Virus record (IMG/VR): IMGVR_UViG_3300008954_000191
Location: 1 to 29,780 of that record
Source: a virus
Length of the DNA stretch: 29,780 bases
Direction: 5' to 3' (one strand)
Made by a program: the position numbers and the translations under genes. A model generated the notes under the pieces. That model ran no database searches, was not told where the DNA came from, and worked only from the letters and a program-made list of their open reading frames with translations. Shown here piece by piece: positions 1-8,977 of this stretch; the first letter of the stretch is position 1; the number at the start of each line of letters is the position of its first letter.

Positions 1-1101
1 AATGATAAAAATGTAACATCAACTTCTGCATTAGGAAGAAATGCATCGATGATTAATTACCATCAAGAAAATCTTTCTGGTTCTGTATTATCTGCAAGTA
101 TTGATTTGAATAGTATGACAATTGAAGAAAAGATGGTTGCCACTGGAACTTATGATACTTTGATAAAGGATAACAAATTCCATGTTCCTTTTAGAGCAGG
201 CAGTCTTAAAACTGCACCATCGGTTTCGATTTCTGTAGTGTATGACTCTGCAAGGGGAGAGTACAGAATTGATGGTTTTGACGAACCAAAAGAAAGAGGT
301 TCTGGAATCACATCACTAGTAATTGACCCAAATGAATGGGGAAATATGTTTCCAAATTGGCCTGGAGATGTAAACGATAGAGTTAAAATTAACTTAACAC
401 AAGAAGGTGGTATTCCAAAGCATCTTGATGAAGTTTTGGATACTTCTGCATTAATGCATGTGTCGATAAATGCAAATGATATTTTTGATACCTTTAAGGC
501 CGTTACAACAGGAACAACTAATCCACCCGGTCAATTTGATTTTTATGCCATACAAGAACTTTATGATGAAGAAGGACAGTCAATTTATAGTGGTTTGGGT
601 AAAAATGCTACGAATTACAAATCTCTAGTACCTGTGATTACATGTAGTCCAGTGACTGGGGTTTTTTCATCAAGTGGACCTGGATTTGATGCATTACCAA
701 AAGCAAAAGAGGTAATGCACAATAGTGAACGACTAGTAACAACAGGGAACAAAAACATATACACCGACATCACTTTGAATAATCTTGTTGCATATGATTC
801 AGAATATATAAGCAGTTCGGAAATTAGAGTTCCACTTCAAACTTCTTATGCAAAGGATTTGGTAGGTGAAACCCTTTGTGTCATTACAAATATTGATGAC
901 ACTACCGCAAAATTGTCAATGAATGTGGAGAGTGTATATTATCATCCAAAAAGTAATGGAAATGCTGATATAGATTTTTCCAAAACTAAACACTATTTAC
1001 AGAATCCAATAACAGTTGATTTAGAAGATAATCAACGAGTAATATCTTTGGAAATTTTGTGGGGACAAGACCAAGACCTCGGCAAGGTAACAACATCTTA
1101 G
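1..1101 (+). CDS. Putative baseplate or tail structural protein (5' partial)
   Basis: The frame is open from the first base of the window, so the gene starts upstream and the ATG at base 49 is probably internal. At least 366 residues are visible, ending at a TAG that overlaps the Shine-Dalgarno site of the next gene. I do not recognise a named family. The protein is soluble-looking, rich in Asn, Asp, Ser and Thr, with alternating hydrophobic patterns that suggest beta structure. It has no evident signal peptide, membrane segment or cysteine cluster, unlike the fibre genes downstream. Its place ahead of the fibre genes matches where T4-like phages keep baseplate wedge genes (gp6-gp8 region). 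I could not match it to T4 gp8, so the baseplate assignment is inferred from position only. Confidence 0.55.
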   Translation, partial: NDKNVTSTSALGRNASMINYHQENLSGSVLSASIDLNSMTIEEKMVATGTYDTLIKDNKFHVPFRAGSLKTAPSVSISVVYDSARGEYRIDGFDEPKERGSGITSLVIDPNEWGNMFPNWPGDVNDRVKINLTQEGGIPKHLDEVLDTSALMHVSINANDIFDTFKAVTTGTTNPPGQFDFYAIQELYDEEGQSIYSGLGKNATNYKSLVPVITCSPVTGVFSSSGPGFDALPKAKEVMHNSERLVTTGNKNIYTDITLNNLVAYDSEYISSSEIRVPLQTSYAKDLVGETLCVITNIDDTTAKLSMNVESVYYHPKSNGNADIDFSKTKHYLQNPITVDLEDNQRVISLEILWGQDQDLGKVTTS

Positions 1102-1115
1102 GAGATTAATTTAAA

Positions 1116-2126
1116 ATGACAAATATACAACCATTATATAAAGGAGGGTGGCCAGACGGTTCATTTCCTTTAACACCAAAACCCTACTATAGTAGGACTG
1201 AAGATAAAAATGTAAACTTTGATGACAATGCATTGGACGAAAAAGGTAATTATAAATCTATTGCATTTAGACCTGGATTTTCCCTACAAGCATCTGAACT
1301 AAATGAAATTCAAGAAAACTTTCAGTTGCAAATGTCTTTGACAATTTCAATGATGCACAACTGGATTACTTCTGGTGCAGGATATTTGTGGAGGCCTTGG
1401 GAATCTCATTCTCCTGGTGGAGAAGGTGGTGCTTGGGCGCCCAATGGTACATTACCACCTGCGGCACTAGAAACAGGAATAGGTATTGGTGGTCTTGCAG
1501 GAGGTCAAGGTCATAGCCGAGAATTTGTTGTATCTGGTCCTGGATGGAGAGGTGCAACACCTTTACATCCTTTTGAATCTCCATACCAACAACCGAATAG
1601 TACTGCTGGTTTAAAATCCGTACATGTGTTGTCTGGAAGTGATAAGGTTACATTTACATTTAATCCAGGATGGTGGTTAGTGGAAGACAAAGGTCACTGG
1701 AATGGTGTGGATGATATGCCAAATCTTGTTAGTGGATTGAAACACTGGATTTATTTAAAAAATCCAATCGAACATGAAGTACCTACTACCAATAGAGGAA
1801 AATATATTGTCGTAGGTCTTAAACTAAACACGGAGTACATAGAGTGTGGAACATCAACGGATGGAACTCAAGATGAAGAACTTGCAGACAACGCAACAGG
1901 TACATCTAACTCTGCTTCTTGTGGTGCAAGTAGGTATAGTGTTAATTTCTTAGGGGACATACAGAGTACAGATGCGGCAGATGATATTGCAATTCCAGAA
2001 TCAGCATGGGGATTGGGCGAACAAGGGTTTGTGGATAGAGAAAATATGAATCCTGTGTGCGTTATAGACACATCAAGCAAAGAAGTAAGATATATGAATA
2101 ATTTATTGATTCTAGATTATAATTAG
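1116..2126 (+). CDS. Phage virion structural protein, DUF4815-like N-terminus
   Basis: 336 residues, preceded by AGGAG at 1100-1104 with 11 bases to the ATG. Residues about 50-80 carry an FRPG...LQASELNEIQ motif followed by an amphipathic stretch. This resembles the 'PG-x-x-x-x-A-R-E-L-x-Q-x-Q' signature of DUF4815-type proteins found in baseplates and fibre attachment proteins of T4-like marine phages. A glycine- and proline-rich segment follows at about 95-150, then a beta-rich C-terminal part. It sits between a probable baseplate protein and the first fibre gene, so a role connecting baseplate and fibre is plausible. The motif match is by eye and the connector role is inferred. Confidence 0.55.
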   Translation: MTNIQPLYKGGWPDGSFPLTPKPYYSRTEDKNVNFDDNALDEKGNYKSIAFRPGFSLQASELNEIQENFQLQMSLTISMMHNWITSGAGYLWRPWESHSPGGEGGAWAPNGTLPPAALETGIGIGGLAGGQGHSREFVVSGPGWRGATPLHPFESPYQQPNSTAGLKSVHVLSGSDKVTFTFNPGWWLVEDKGHWNGVDDMPNLVSGLKHWIYLKNPIEHEVPTTNRGKYIVVGLKLNTEYIECGTSTDGTQDEELADNATGTSNSASCGASRYSVNFLGDIQSTDAADDIAIPESAWGLGEQGFVDRENMNPVCVIDTSSKEVRYMNNLLILDYN

Positions 2127-2135
2127 TATAAAAGG

Positions 2136-2143
2136 TATAAATA
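2136..2143 (+). promoter_or_regulatory. T4-type late promoter TATAAATA
   Basis: A perfect match to the T4 late-promoter -10 octamer lies in the 34-base gap before the fibre gene at 2161. Initiation about six bases after the octamer would give a leader of roughly ten bases or slightly more. AAAGAG just before the ATG could serve as ribosome-binding site. T4 late promoters need only this octamer, read by RNA polymerase with gp55 and gp33. No -35 element is expected. Confidence 0.7.
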
Positions 2144-2160
2144 AAGTAAAGAGATAACAC

Positions 2161-4491
2161 ATGGCAAATGTAGACGACAATTATTACGACATACCATATC
2201 TAACAGGTAACGACACCTTTTTGGATTGGGTTAATCATTACAACAATTATGCTGTTGAGAAACTCAACAAAATAAGGATTTATGATGGAGTTTCTGGTGA
2301 TGGTGTTGGACTCACTCTTGGTACTACTGCTGATGGTACAACTTGGGGTGGAGTTTTTAGAGTTGATTTAAATGATACAATAACCAAAGGTATTACATTT
2401 AGTGATGATATTACGATTCAAGGAACTTTAAATCTTGATGGAGATTTTGTACTAGGTGGAATCAAAACTAGATATGGCCATTCAGCAGGATTAACTGGAA
2501 TTTCTGGTGGATTTACTGTTGGTCAACCAATAAGAATGTCTACTGTGCAAGATGATTACTCTGGATTGGATTATGGTTATGGATTTACTCTTGCACAAGC
2601 AAGTGGTGTTACTGGTGCAGAAGTTTATGGTGTTGTTTCTAAAGTAGTTTTAGGAAGTGCCCCATATACAGAAGATAACACATATTTTGAAGTTACTACA
2701 AATGGTGTAATTCAAGGCGACTTTACCGAAGCAACTAATACAGGATATGGTCTTAGTGCGGGTGAAGTATATTTCTTAGACCCAGGCGTAACTGGTGGAA
2801 TAACTAGAGTTGAACCAGTAGTTGCAGGGCAAGTTAGTAAACCTGTTTTGTTGGGTATTACTTTAGATAAAGGATTAGTTCTTAATTATAGAGGACAATA
2901 CTTACAAGGTGCAGGAACTGGTGGTACTGGTGGTATAGACAATAATAGAAGTATTGTTCAGATAGACAATAGTGTTTCTTTTGAAGTGGGTCATGTTGTC
3001 GGTTATGATTTGAGCGAAGGACAAGCAGATGCTTACGGTTGGTTTATATGTAATGGTGATACAAAGTTAAATTGGGACAAAGCAGTCGGTGTATGCATTA
3101 AAGCAAATTTTGATGTTGGTGGAAATAAATATATCGAAATAGCAAACAGTGGATGGGTAGACGAGTTCCCATCGGAGAGTCAAACTGGTGTGTTGTATGT
3201 GGACCAAACAAACGGAAAACTAACCAGTACTAATCCTGGAACAGGGGAAACAGAAAAGATATTTGCTATAGTCTGGGAAAACGGTGGAACTTATCGTGGT
3301 ATTATTCTTAATCACTTATCAGATATGAAAAAATCTGACTCATCCCAATTATCTTCTTCTGTAGGTTCGTGGGCGTATCGTTCTTCAACTGCCAGTGGTG
3401 TAACATTTGGAAGTGCAATCAATCCAAACATGATGATTAATGGTGGGTTTGATGTATGGCAAAGAGATATTGGTAAGAGCAGTTCTTATGGAACAACTGG
3501 AAGTACATACTTTGCAGACCGTTGGGTAAGGATTGATGGTATTTCTTATGGAACTGGTTCAGCATATACCTCTGGTAAGTGGAACATCGAAAGACAAACT
3601 TTCAGCACAAACCAAACAGAAGTATATGGTCAACCAAAATATTACTGTTCTATACAGAATGATATTACATCTGGTACAACTTTAGACTATGTTCATATTG
3701 AAAATAGAATAGAAGATGTTCGTACTGCAAGAGGCGAAACAGTATCATTATCATTCTGGTCTAAGTGTGGTGTCACTGGTTCAACAATGGATATTGCTGT
3801 TACACAGTGGGATGGTAATACTGCATCAACAACATATCCTTCTACGGTTTCTTTGGGAACAGTGTGGAACAAATATGAAGTAGCATTCCAAGTTCCAAAC
3901 ATAACTACAACGCCAACAGGAAAACATTATCTTGGTGTAGGGTTTAGAACAGAAAAATTATCAGGTACAACTTTAGATTTAGCAAAAGTTAAATTGGAAA
4001 GGGGATTGGTTGCTACAAACAATCCGTGGACCGAAGAAAATGAAGAACATAATAAGTGTAAGAGATTCTACCAAAGAAGTTACAATCTAGACGAATCTAC
4101 ACATACAGTAACTATGTTGGATAATAATACTCCTGCTATTAGTGTTGTAGACTTTACAATCACACCAGAAAAAGATGTATTCTATAAATTCCCAGTACCA
4201 CTAAGAGATACTCCATCGATTACATTCTATTCTCCAAAAGAAGGATATACTGGTGATGCATACAACAGAACTGCTGGTAAAGACTTGAGAAATACATCTG
4301 GAACATATGGATGGAATGGTGCTGCCAGAATAGCAGGTGCGGGTGCTACTACTATTAGTGCAGATTATTATGATAAGTATGGAATTTATATTACTATTCC
4401 TTCTGGTGCAGTTATATTTGATAACATTTCATTACACTATCTTGCAGATGCAGAATTAGATGATAATATGGTTTGGAGAAGACCTAGTTAA
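2161..4491 (+). CDS. Tail fibre / adhesin with NGGFDVWQR carbohydrate-binding-like region
   Basis: 776 residues. The N-terminus (TFLDWVNHYNNYAVEKLNKI, about 19-38) resembles the virion-attachment start of many marine phage fibres. A glycine-rich beta region follows. It contains a YFLDPGVTGGIT module around residue 203 that recurs in the next gene. Residue 421 begins NPNMMINGGFDVWQR with ADRW about 20 residues later, a motif common in phage tail-fibre and tail-spike proteins. The region ends with a 'LERG...NPW...E..KCKRFYQRSY' stretch near residue 630, the usual close of that carbohydrate-binding-like module. The last ~140 residues look like a beta-rich receptor tip. A perfect late promoter lies just upstream. 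Function is most likely host-surface binding at the baseplate or fibre tip. The receptor cannot be predicted. Confidence 0.75.
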   Translation: MANVDDNYYDIPYLTGNDTFLDWVNHYNNYAVEKLNKIRIYDGVSGDGVGLTLGTTADGTTWGGVFRVDLNDTITKGITFSDDITIQGTLNLDGDFVLGGIKTRYGHSAGLTGISGGFTVGQPIRMSTVQDDYSGLDYGYGFTLAQASGVTGAEVYGVVSKVVLGSAPYTEDNTYFEVTTNGVIQGDFTEATNTGYGLSAGEVYFLDPGVTGGITRVEPVVAGQVSKPVLLGITLDKGLVLNYRGQYLQGAGTGGTGGIDNNRSIVQIDNSVSFEVGHVVGYDLSEGQADAYGWFICNGDTKLNWDKAVGVCIKANFDVGGNKYIEIANSGWVDEFPSESQTGVLYVDQTNGKLTSTNPGTGETEKIFAIVWENGGTYRGIILNHLSDMKKSDSSQLSSSVGSWAYRSSTASGVTFGSAINPNMMINGGFDVWQRDIGKSSSYGTTGSTYFADRWVRIDGISYGTGSAYTSGKWNIERQTFSTNQTEVYGQPKYYCSIQNDITSGTTLDYVHIENRIEDVRTARGETVSLSFWSKCGVTGSTMDIAVTQWDGNTASTTYPSTVSLGTVWNKYEVAFQVPNITTTPTGKHYLGVGFRTEKLSGTTLDLAKVKLERGLVATNNPWTEENEEHNKCKRFYQRSYNLDESTHTVTMLDNNTPAISVVDFTITPEKDVFYKFPVPLRDTPSITFYSPKEGYTGDAYNRTAGKDLRNTSGTYGWNGAARIAGAGATTISADYYDKYGIYITIPSGAVIFDNISLHYLADAELDDNMVWRRPS

Positions 4492-4509
4492 TACAGGAGT
4501 TATACAATA

Positions 4510-5811
4510 ATGCCAAGCACTAATTACAGTTCAAATCTTTGGGGAAATACAAATAATCTTGATATTTCTAATAGTGGTGCAAGACTTATAATGTCGCATC
4601 CTATTAGTGGATTTTCTGGTGGAATTATGACACACCCACTTTATGGTGAAACTGCTGGCGATGGTGTTACGGCTGGAGATGTTGTTCGATATGATACAGT
4701 CCCAGATTCTGTAAGTTATAATCAATATACAAAAGCAATTGCTAGTTCATCAGAATATGCAGAAGTTGTTGGTGTTATTGAAACTATAGAAAATGATATA
4801 GTAAATGTTGTTCTATCAGGACAAATTAAATTCCCGACTGCTAGATTTGCAACAGCAGACTATCAACCATCCACTGGAGTTGGTGGTGCATCTGGTGGAA
4901 ATGATGTTTACTTTTTAAGTGGAGTAACTGCTGGCGGTATTAGTAATCTTGCACCAAATGTTGCAGGACAAATTGCTAAACCAGTTCTTCAAGTTGCAAA
5001 TGATGGTGTGTTCAATGCACATGTTGTAAATTATATTGGATATCAAATTGGTGGTAATGTTGCTGGCAGCACAGAAAATGTCGCTGTAGAAGGTGCTATT
5101 AACGAAGTTGTTGATTTTGATGGTACACTTACTATAGATGAAAACAATTGGCACGATTTGAGCGAAGAAACATGGTTGCCTTATGATTCGTCACATTCCA
5201 CATATACAGATAGAACATATCAAGGTTTCTGTGACACCTATCTTGCAGGCGGTATTTATGGTGTAGAATATGACATCGTTGTTTCTTCTACACCGTCAAG
5301 TACAATGAATGGCAAAACGATTACACAGAAAGATTCTAAAGGAAGAACAGAATGGAAGGGTACTGTTACAGGAGTAAATAGGGTAACAGATACAATTACT
5401 GTTCGTTCTACAGAAAAATCAAGTAGTGGTAATATAAAAGACCCAGATGTTACTAAAAATGTTTACCACAACAATACTCAATATACTCCTACTACTGTCA
5501 CAAAAATGGCATTTAGATTACCACTTATAGTTTCTAGTGATACTGTTTCGTTTACTGACATGTATGGGGTTTCATCAACAAAGAATAAAAAATTCGTTAT
5601 ACACACAGAAGGAGATGATAGAAAGGCGGCAATAACAATTGGGGAGAACATCACACTTCTTGATTTAACAGCAACTGGTACAATTACTGGTACGGATGCT
5701 GACGGAAATACAATTACAGATTTAGTAAAACAAGTAAAATTGCTTTCTGATGATTCTATAACTCATGCTAATAAATTAAATGTAACATCCACAGTTCCTG
5801 CGGTAACATGA
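4510..5811 (+). CDS. Fibre-associated structural protein sharing a module with the preceding fibre
   Basis: 433 residues, with AGGAG at 4495-4499 ahead of the ATG. Residues about 40-180 parallel the preceding fibre: 'VYFLSGVTAGGIS' near residue 133, followed by 'VAGQIAKPVL', against 'VYFLDPGVTGGIT' and 'VAGQVSKPVL' in the neighbour. This points to duplication of a shared beta-structured fibre module. The C-terminal half is Thr/Ser-rich, with a 'GTVTGVNRVTDTITV' segment typical of beta-rich phage structural proteins. There are almost no cysteines. It lies between a clear fibre gene and the cysteine-rich cluster, so a virion fibre or collar component is likely. No named family is recognised. 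Confidence 0.6.
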   Translation: MPSTNYSSNLWGNTNNLDISNSGARLIMSHPISGFSGGIMTHPLYGETAGDGVTAGDVVRYDTVPDSVSYNQYTKAIASSSEYAEVVGVIETIENDIVNVVLSGQIKFPTARFATADYQPSTGVGGASGGNDVYFLSGVTAGGISNLAPNVAGQIAKPVLQVANDGVFNAHVVNYIGYQIGGNVAGSTENVAVEGAINEVVDFDGTLTIDENNWHDLSEETWLPYDSSHSTYTDRTYQGFCDTYLAGGIYGVEYDIVVSSTPSSTMNGKTITQKDSKGRTEWKGTVTGVNRVTDTITVRSTEKSSSGNIKDPDVTKNVYHNNTQYTPTTVTKMAFRLPLIVSSDTVSFTDMYGVSSTKNKKFVIHTEGDDRKAAITIGENITLLDLTATGTITGTDADGNTITDLVKQVKLLSDDSITHANKLNVTSTVPAVT

Positions 5812-5823
5812 GGTAATAATTTT

Positions 5824-8800
5824 ATGGTAGTATATGGTAGCAGTTATTTTAAAGTTATAGGGGCAACCGAAGTAACTGGACCTACTGGTAATACTGGTGC
5901 AACTGGACCTTCTGGACCATCTGGAGCAACCGTAGCAGGGGCAATCGGATGGAGTGGTGGTGGTATCACCGCAATGTATAAAAATGCAACGGGTGGACTT
6001 TATACAGAATTTGAAAGGTGGGAAGATGGAACTTCTAATATTTCAAATTGGACAACTCCTGATTCTATTCTAGGACCTACTGGTAATACAGAAACTATCA
6101 TATATGGTGGACATACTTATGATGCCGCTGGTGGTGCTACAGTATTTTATGTTCAAGATTCTTCAACTAAAATTACTCTCAGAAGCATTGAAGGTACTGG
6201 TGGTGTTTTAACAAATACAACATATGAAGATTTAAATACCATTGACTTAAATTATGACCGTGGAAATTTTGGTTACTTGGATGTTACAGGTGGAATTGTT
6301 TCGGGTGGTGATGGCATTACTGGTCAATTTGTTGGTGGACACAGACAAGGACTTACTGGAGCAACTTATAGTATAAGTGGTGCATCTGGTGGTATTAATG
6401 CTAAACTGAAAAGTTATAGAGAAAACTCAAAATTTTTAAGTTCTAGACACAACAATGATAATTTAGGAACAACATTTGACATCGTAACATATGATGGTGA
6501 GTTTCCTCCATATAAATTACAGATGGATGGAACTGATGGAACACTAAATCCAAATGGATTTGGTGTGGTTGAATTAGACTTAACTTCTGTTGATGGATTT
6601 GACTATACTGTTGGTAATACTGGACCAATACAACTGATTAATGTTGCAGATGCTAGTTTTGGATATACAGGAAATAATATTGGTGTATTAACAGATGTTG
6701 GTAAATCCTTTACACTCATAGTTAAAGGTGCAACATATGGAAACCAAAACAATTTCCAGTTTACAAATGTTGTTTGGCCTTTCGATAGACAACCATGTTT
6801 CAGTGGTGGAACAGATATATTTAATTTCTTCTGGTTGCCATGTGAACCAAGATATTCTCCTTGTCCAGGCGAACACAACCCCAACGGTAGTGTAATTTGT
6901 CCAGATGGTGCCGCGTGGCATGGAAATATAGTTCAATGGAACTCTACTAGTACTGTTATAGAAGAAGGAACTTCTGACGACCCATTCTTCTGTCACAATA
7001 ATGAATTAGACTGTGGTGAATTTTTATATTATCCAGAGGAAGCAGTCAACATGGTTGGCAGTGAAAGACAATCATTTGGTGGGACTGGTTCTACAGGTGC
7101 TTGCTGTAGAGGAGAAGGTAAATGCATACACACAACAGAAGGTTTGTGTACAGGATATTGGCACGGTTCTTCAACAGTATGTGGTGGATTAACTAGCGGT
7201 TTTACAGGAAGTATTTGTTTTGATACAGGTGCGTGTTGTGTTCACTACACAAATGGTGGAAAAGTAGAATGCTTCAACGATTTAAGTGTAGACGATTGTA
7301 TAAATCTTGGTAAACTTTTAGATGTTGAAACTTCCTTTGGTGGATTATCAGCAGACTGTAGAAACATGGACTGTGATAATGCTAGTAGAGATTTAGGTGC
7401 ATGTTGTGATGGTAGAGGAGGATGTTCACAGAAAACAAGAAGTGAATGTCTTACACTCGGTTATTATTTTCATGGAGAAGGAAGTGTATGTTCATTAGAT
7501 GATGGAACTGAAATTTGTTATGGTGGAACAGGTGCTTGCTGTCAATCCCGTGTACCATGTGGTATTGCAACAGGAAGTGATTGTATAAAAGATGGTAACT
7601 TATATGCAGGTGTTGGTATAGATTGTGAAGATATTACATGTAGAACCGATGAACATAGTAGTTGCGTTGCATCTGTTGCAGGGTTAGACCTTGTGCCTGG
7701 AGATGAATATGCAGGTGGTATTGTGGTTGGACTTTATAGACCATTTGGTTCACAGGTATTTGGTTCTCCTAGTTTTGGTAAAGACAAAACTACTAATTGG
7801 AATGAATTGATGCTTGGTGCAACTGGTTCTTTATCAGATAATTTAGGATTAACCTGTGATGTATATCGTTCCAAATATGATTGGCATGGATATGGGTTTA
7901 CTTCAGAAAAAGGATGTCCAGATTATAATAAATTATCATTAGAGGACGATGAGTTATCTAGACCAGATGCATATTATATGATAATCTCACCATCTCCAAT
8001 TGCAATAACTGGTGATAGAGAAGTTGTAAACTATAACAATTCAGACTTTGATGGTGCGACTCAAGAATTCTATTGGGGTAATAGAGGAAGTTCATGGGGA
8101 CCACTTTATAATCCAAACACAGGACAGGTTGATGAGATAAACGAAAAATATATTGAAACAGTATTTAAACTGTCTGAAGGATATTGGTTTAATGAAAACA
8201 TTGGTGAACAATCATTAAATGTTTTAGGAAGCCATACATTTACATCTTGCAGAAATGCACGAAGACTTGGTACAGGATATGCACAGAAACTTACAACAAA
8301 ACCCTTGCAATCTGCACATGGACTTTGGCACAGAAACTGGGGAATCTATAATAATATTAGAATCATTAATGCTGACAATGTATTATACAAAGGATACGAT
8401 GATAAAAATGGTCACTATTCATCAACAGACTTTGGTCCAGGATTGACAAGTGATTATATTTCTGCATTCAGAGCAACAAGATTAATGGATGATAACTTAA
8501 CAACCATTACAGGTGGAACAGGCACAAATATTCCTGAAGTTTCATCGTGGTATATTCCAAGTCACGATGAAATGTCATTCATTGCTTCTAATTGTATAGA
8601 CAGTAATCCACATGATTTCAATTTAAATGCTTCCTTGTTGATAAAGGGTGCTGTTCCACTTGAGGGTTGGTATTGGACATCTACTGGTGCATTTGATGAA
8701 ACAAAGGGAAGAACTGCATCAGGAGAAGGGATTATAGGTACTGGTGGTTCTACTGCTGACCCAGGCACTCTTGCATGGGCAATGAAATTTAATATAAATC

Positions 8801-8976
8801 AAGAAGAAAATAAGTTCCTTGTAGGGAAGAAAAATAGAACACAAAATACATATAAGGTAAGACCCATTCGTTTAATTAGGTGTGATGGTAAATATGCAAC
8901 GGGTGGTAATGGAAACCAAAAACTTTGGGATTTACCAAAAACATTAAGAGATTCAGACCAAGGAATTAACCAATAA
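5824..8976 (+). CDS. Collagen-like, cysteine-rich fibre with DUF1566/Lcl-type C-terminal cap
   Basis: 1050 residues. The order is: N-terminal tag MVVYGSS; a short collagen-like Gly-X-Y tract (19-36); beta-rich fibre region; a fibre domain at about 295-372 ending in a Trp motif; four GACC modules (425-606), each with about six cysteines; and a C-terminal domain at about 620-1035. The C-terminal domain has the DUF1566 (Legionella Lcl C-terminal) signature: 'SWYIPSHDEM' near 909, 'YWTST' at 950, then 'KVRPIRLIRC' near 1012. That family has a C-type-lectin-like fold used in adhesion. The stop codon is one base before the ATG of the next gene, so translation is probably coupled. A host-binding fibre role is inferred from architecture. 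The domain order is seen directly. Confidence 0.75.
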   Translation: MVVYGSSYFKVIGATEVTGPTGNTGATGPSGPSGATVAGAIGWSGGGITAMYKNATGGLYTEFERWEDGTSNISNWTTPDSILGPTGNTETIIYGGHTYDAAGGATVFYVQDSSTKITLRSIEGTGGVLTNTTYEDLNTIDLNYDRGNFGYLDVTGGIVSGGDGITGQFVGGHRQGLTGATYSISGASGGINAKLKSYRENSKFLSSRHNNDNLGTTFDIVTYDGEFPPYKLQMDGTDGTLNPNGFGVVELDLTSVDGFDYTVGNTGPIQLINVADASFGYTGNNIGVLTDVGKSFTLIVKGATYGNQNNFQFTNVVWPFDRQPCFSGGTDIFNFFWLPCEPRYSPCPGEHNPNGSVICPDGAAWHGNIVQWNSTSTVIEEGTSDDPFFCHNNELDCGEFLYYPEEAVNMVGSERQSFGGTGSTGACCRGEGKCIHTTEGLCTGYWHGSSTVCGGLTSGFTGSICFDTGACCVHYTNGGKVECFNDLSVDDCINLGKLLDVETSFGGLSADCRNMDCDNASRDLGACCDGRGGCSQKTRSECLTLGYYFHGEGSVCSLDDGTEICYGGTGACCQSRVPCGIATGSDCIKDGNLYAGVGIDCEDITCRTDEHSSCVASVAGLDLVPGDEYAGGIVVGLYRPFGSQVFGSPSFGKDKTTNWNELMLGATGSLSDNLGLTCDVYRSKYDWHGYGFTSEKGCPDYNKLSLEDDELSRPDAYYMIISPSPIAITGDREVVNYNNSDFDGATQEFYWGNRGSSWGPLYNPNTGQVDEINEKYIETVFKLSEGYWFNENIGEQSLNVLGSHTFTSCRNARRLGTGYAQKLTTKPLQSAHGLWHRNWGIYNNIRIINADNVLYKGYDDKNGHYSSTDFGPGLTSDYISAFRATRLMDDNLTTITGGTGTNIPEVSSWYIPSHDEMSFIASNCIDSNPHDFNLNASLLIKGAVPLEGWYWTSTGAFDETKGRTASGEGIIGTGGSTADPGTLAWAMKFNINQEENKFLVGKKNRTQNTYKVRPIRLIRCDGKYATGGNGNQKLWDLPKTLRDSDQGINQ

Positions 8977-8977
8977 C

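Noticed and set aside
49-51. ATG at 49 as the true start of the first gene
   Set aside because: The frame is open to base 1 with plausible protein sequence, and no ribosome-binding site precedes the ATG.
1-1101. First gene as T4 gp8
   Set aside because: The visible sequence does not match the gp8 features I know. Position alone is not enough for a gene name.
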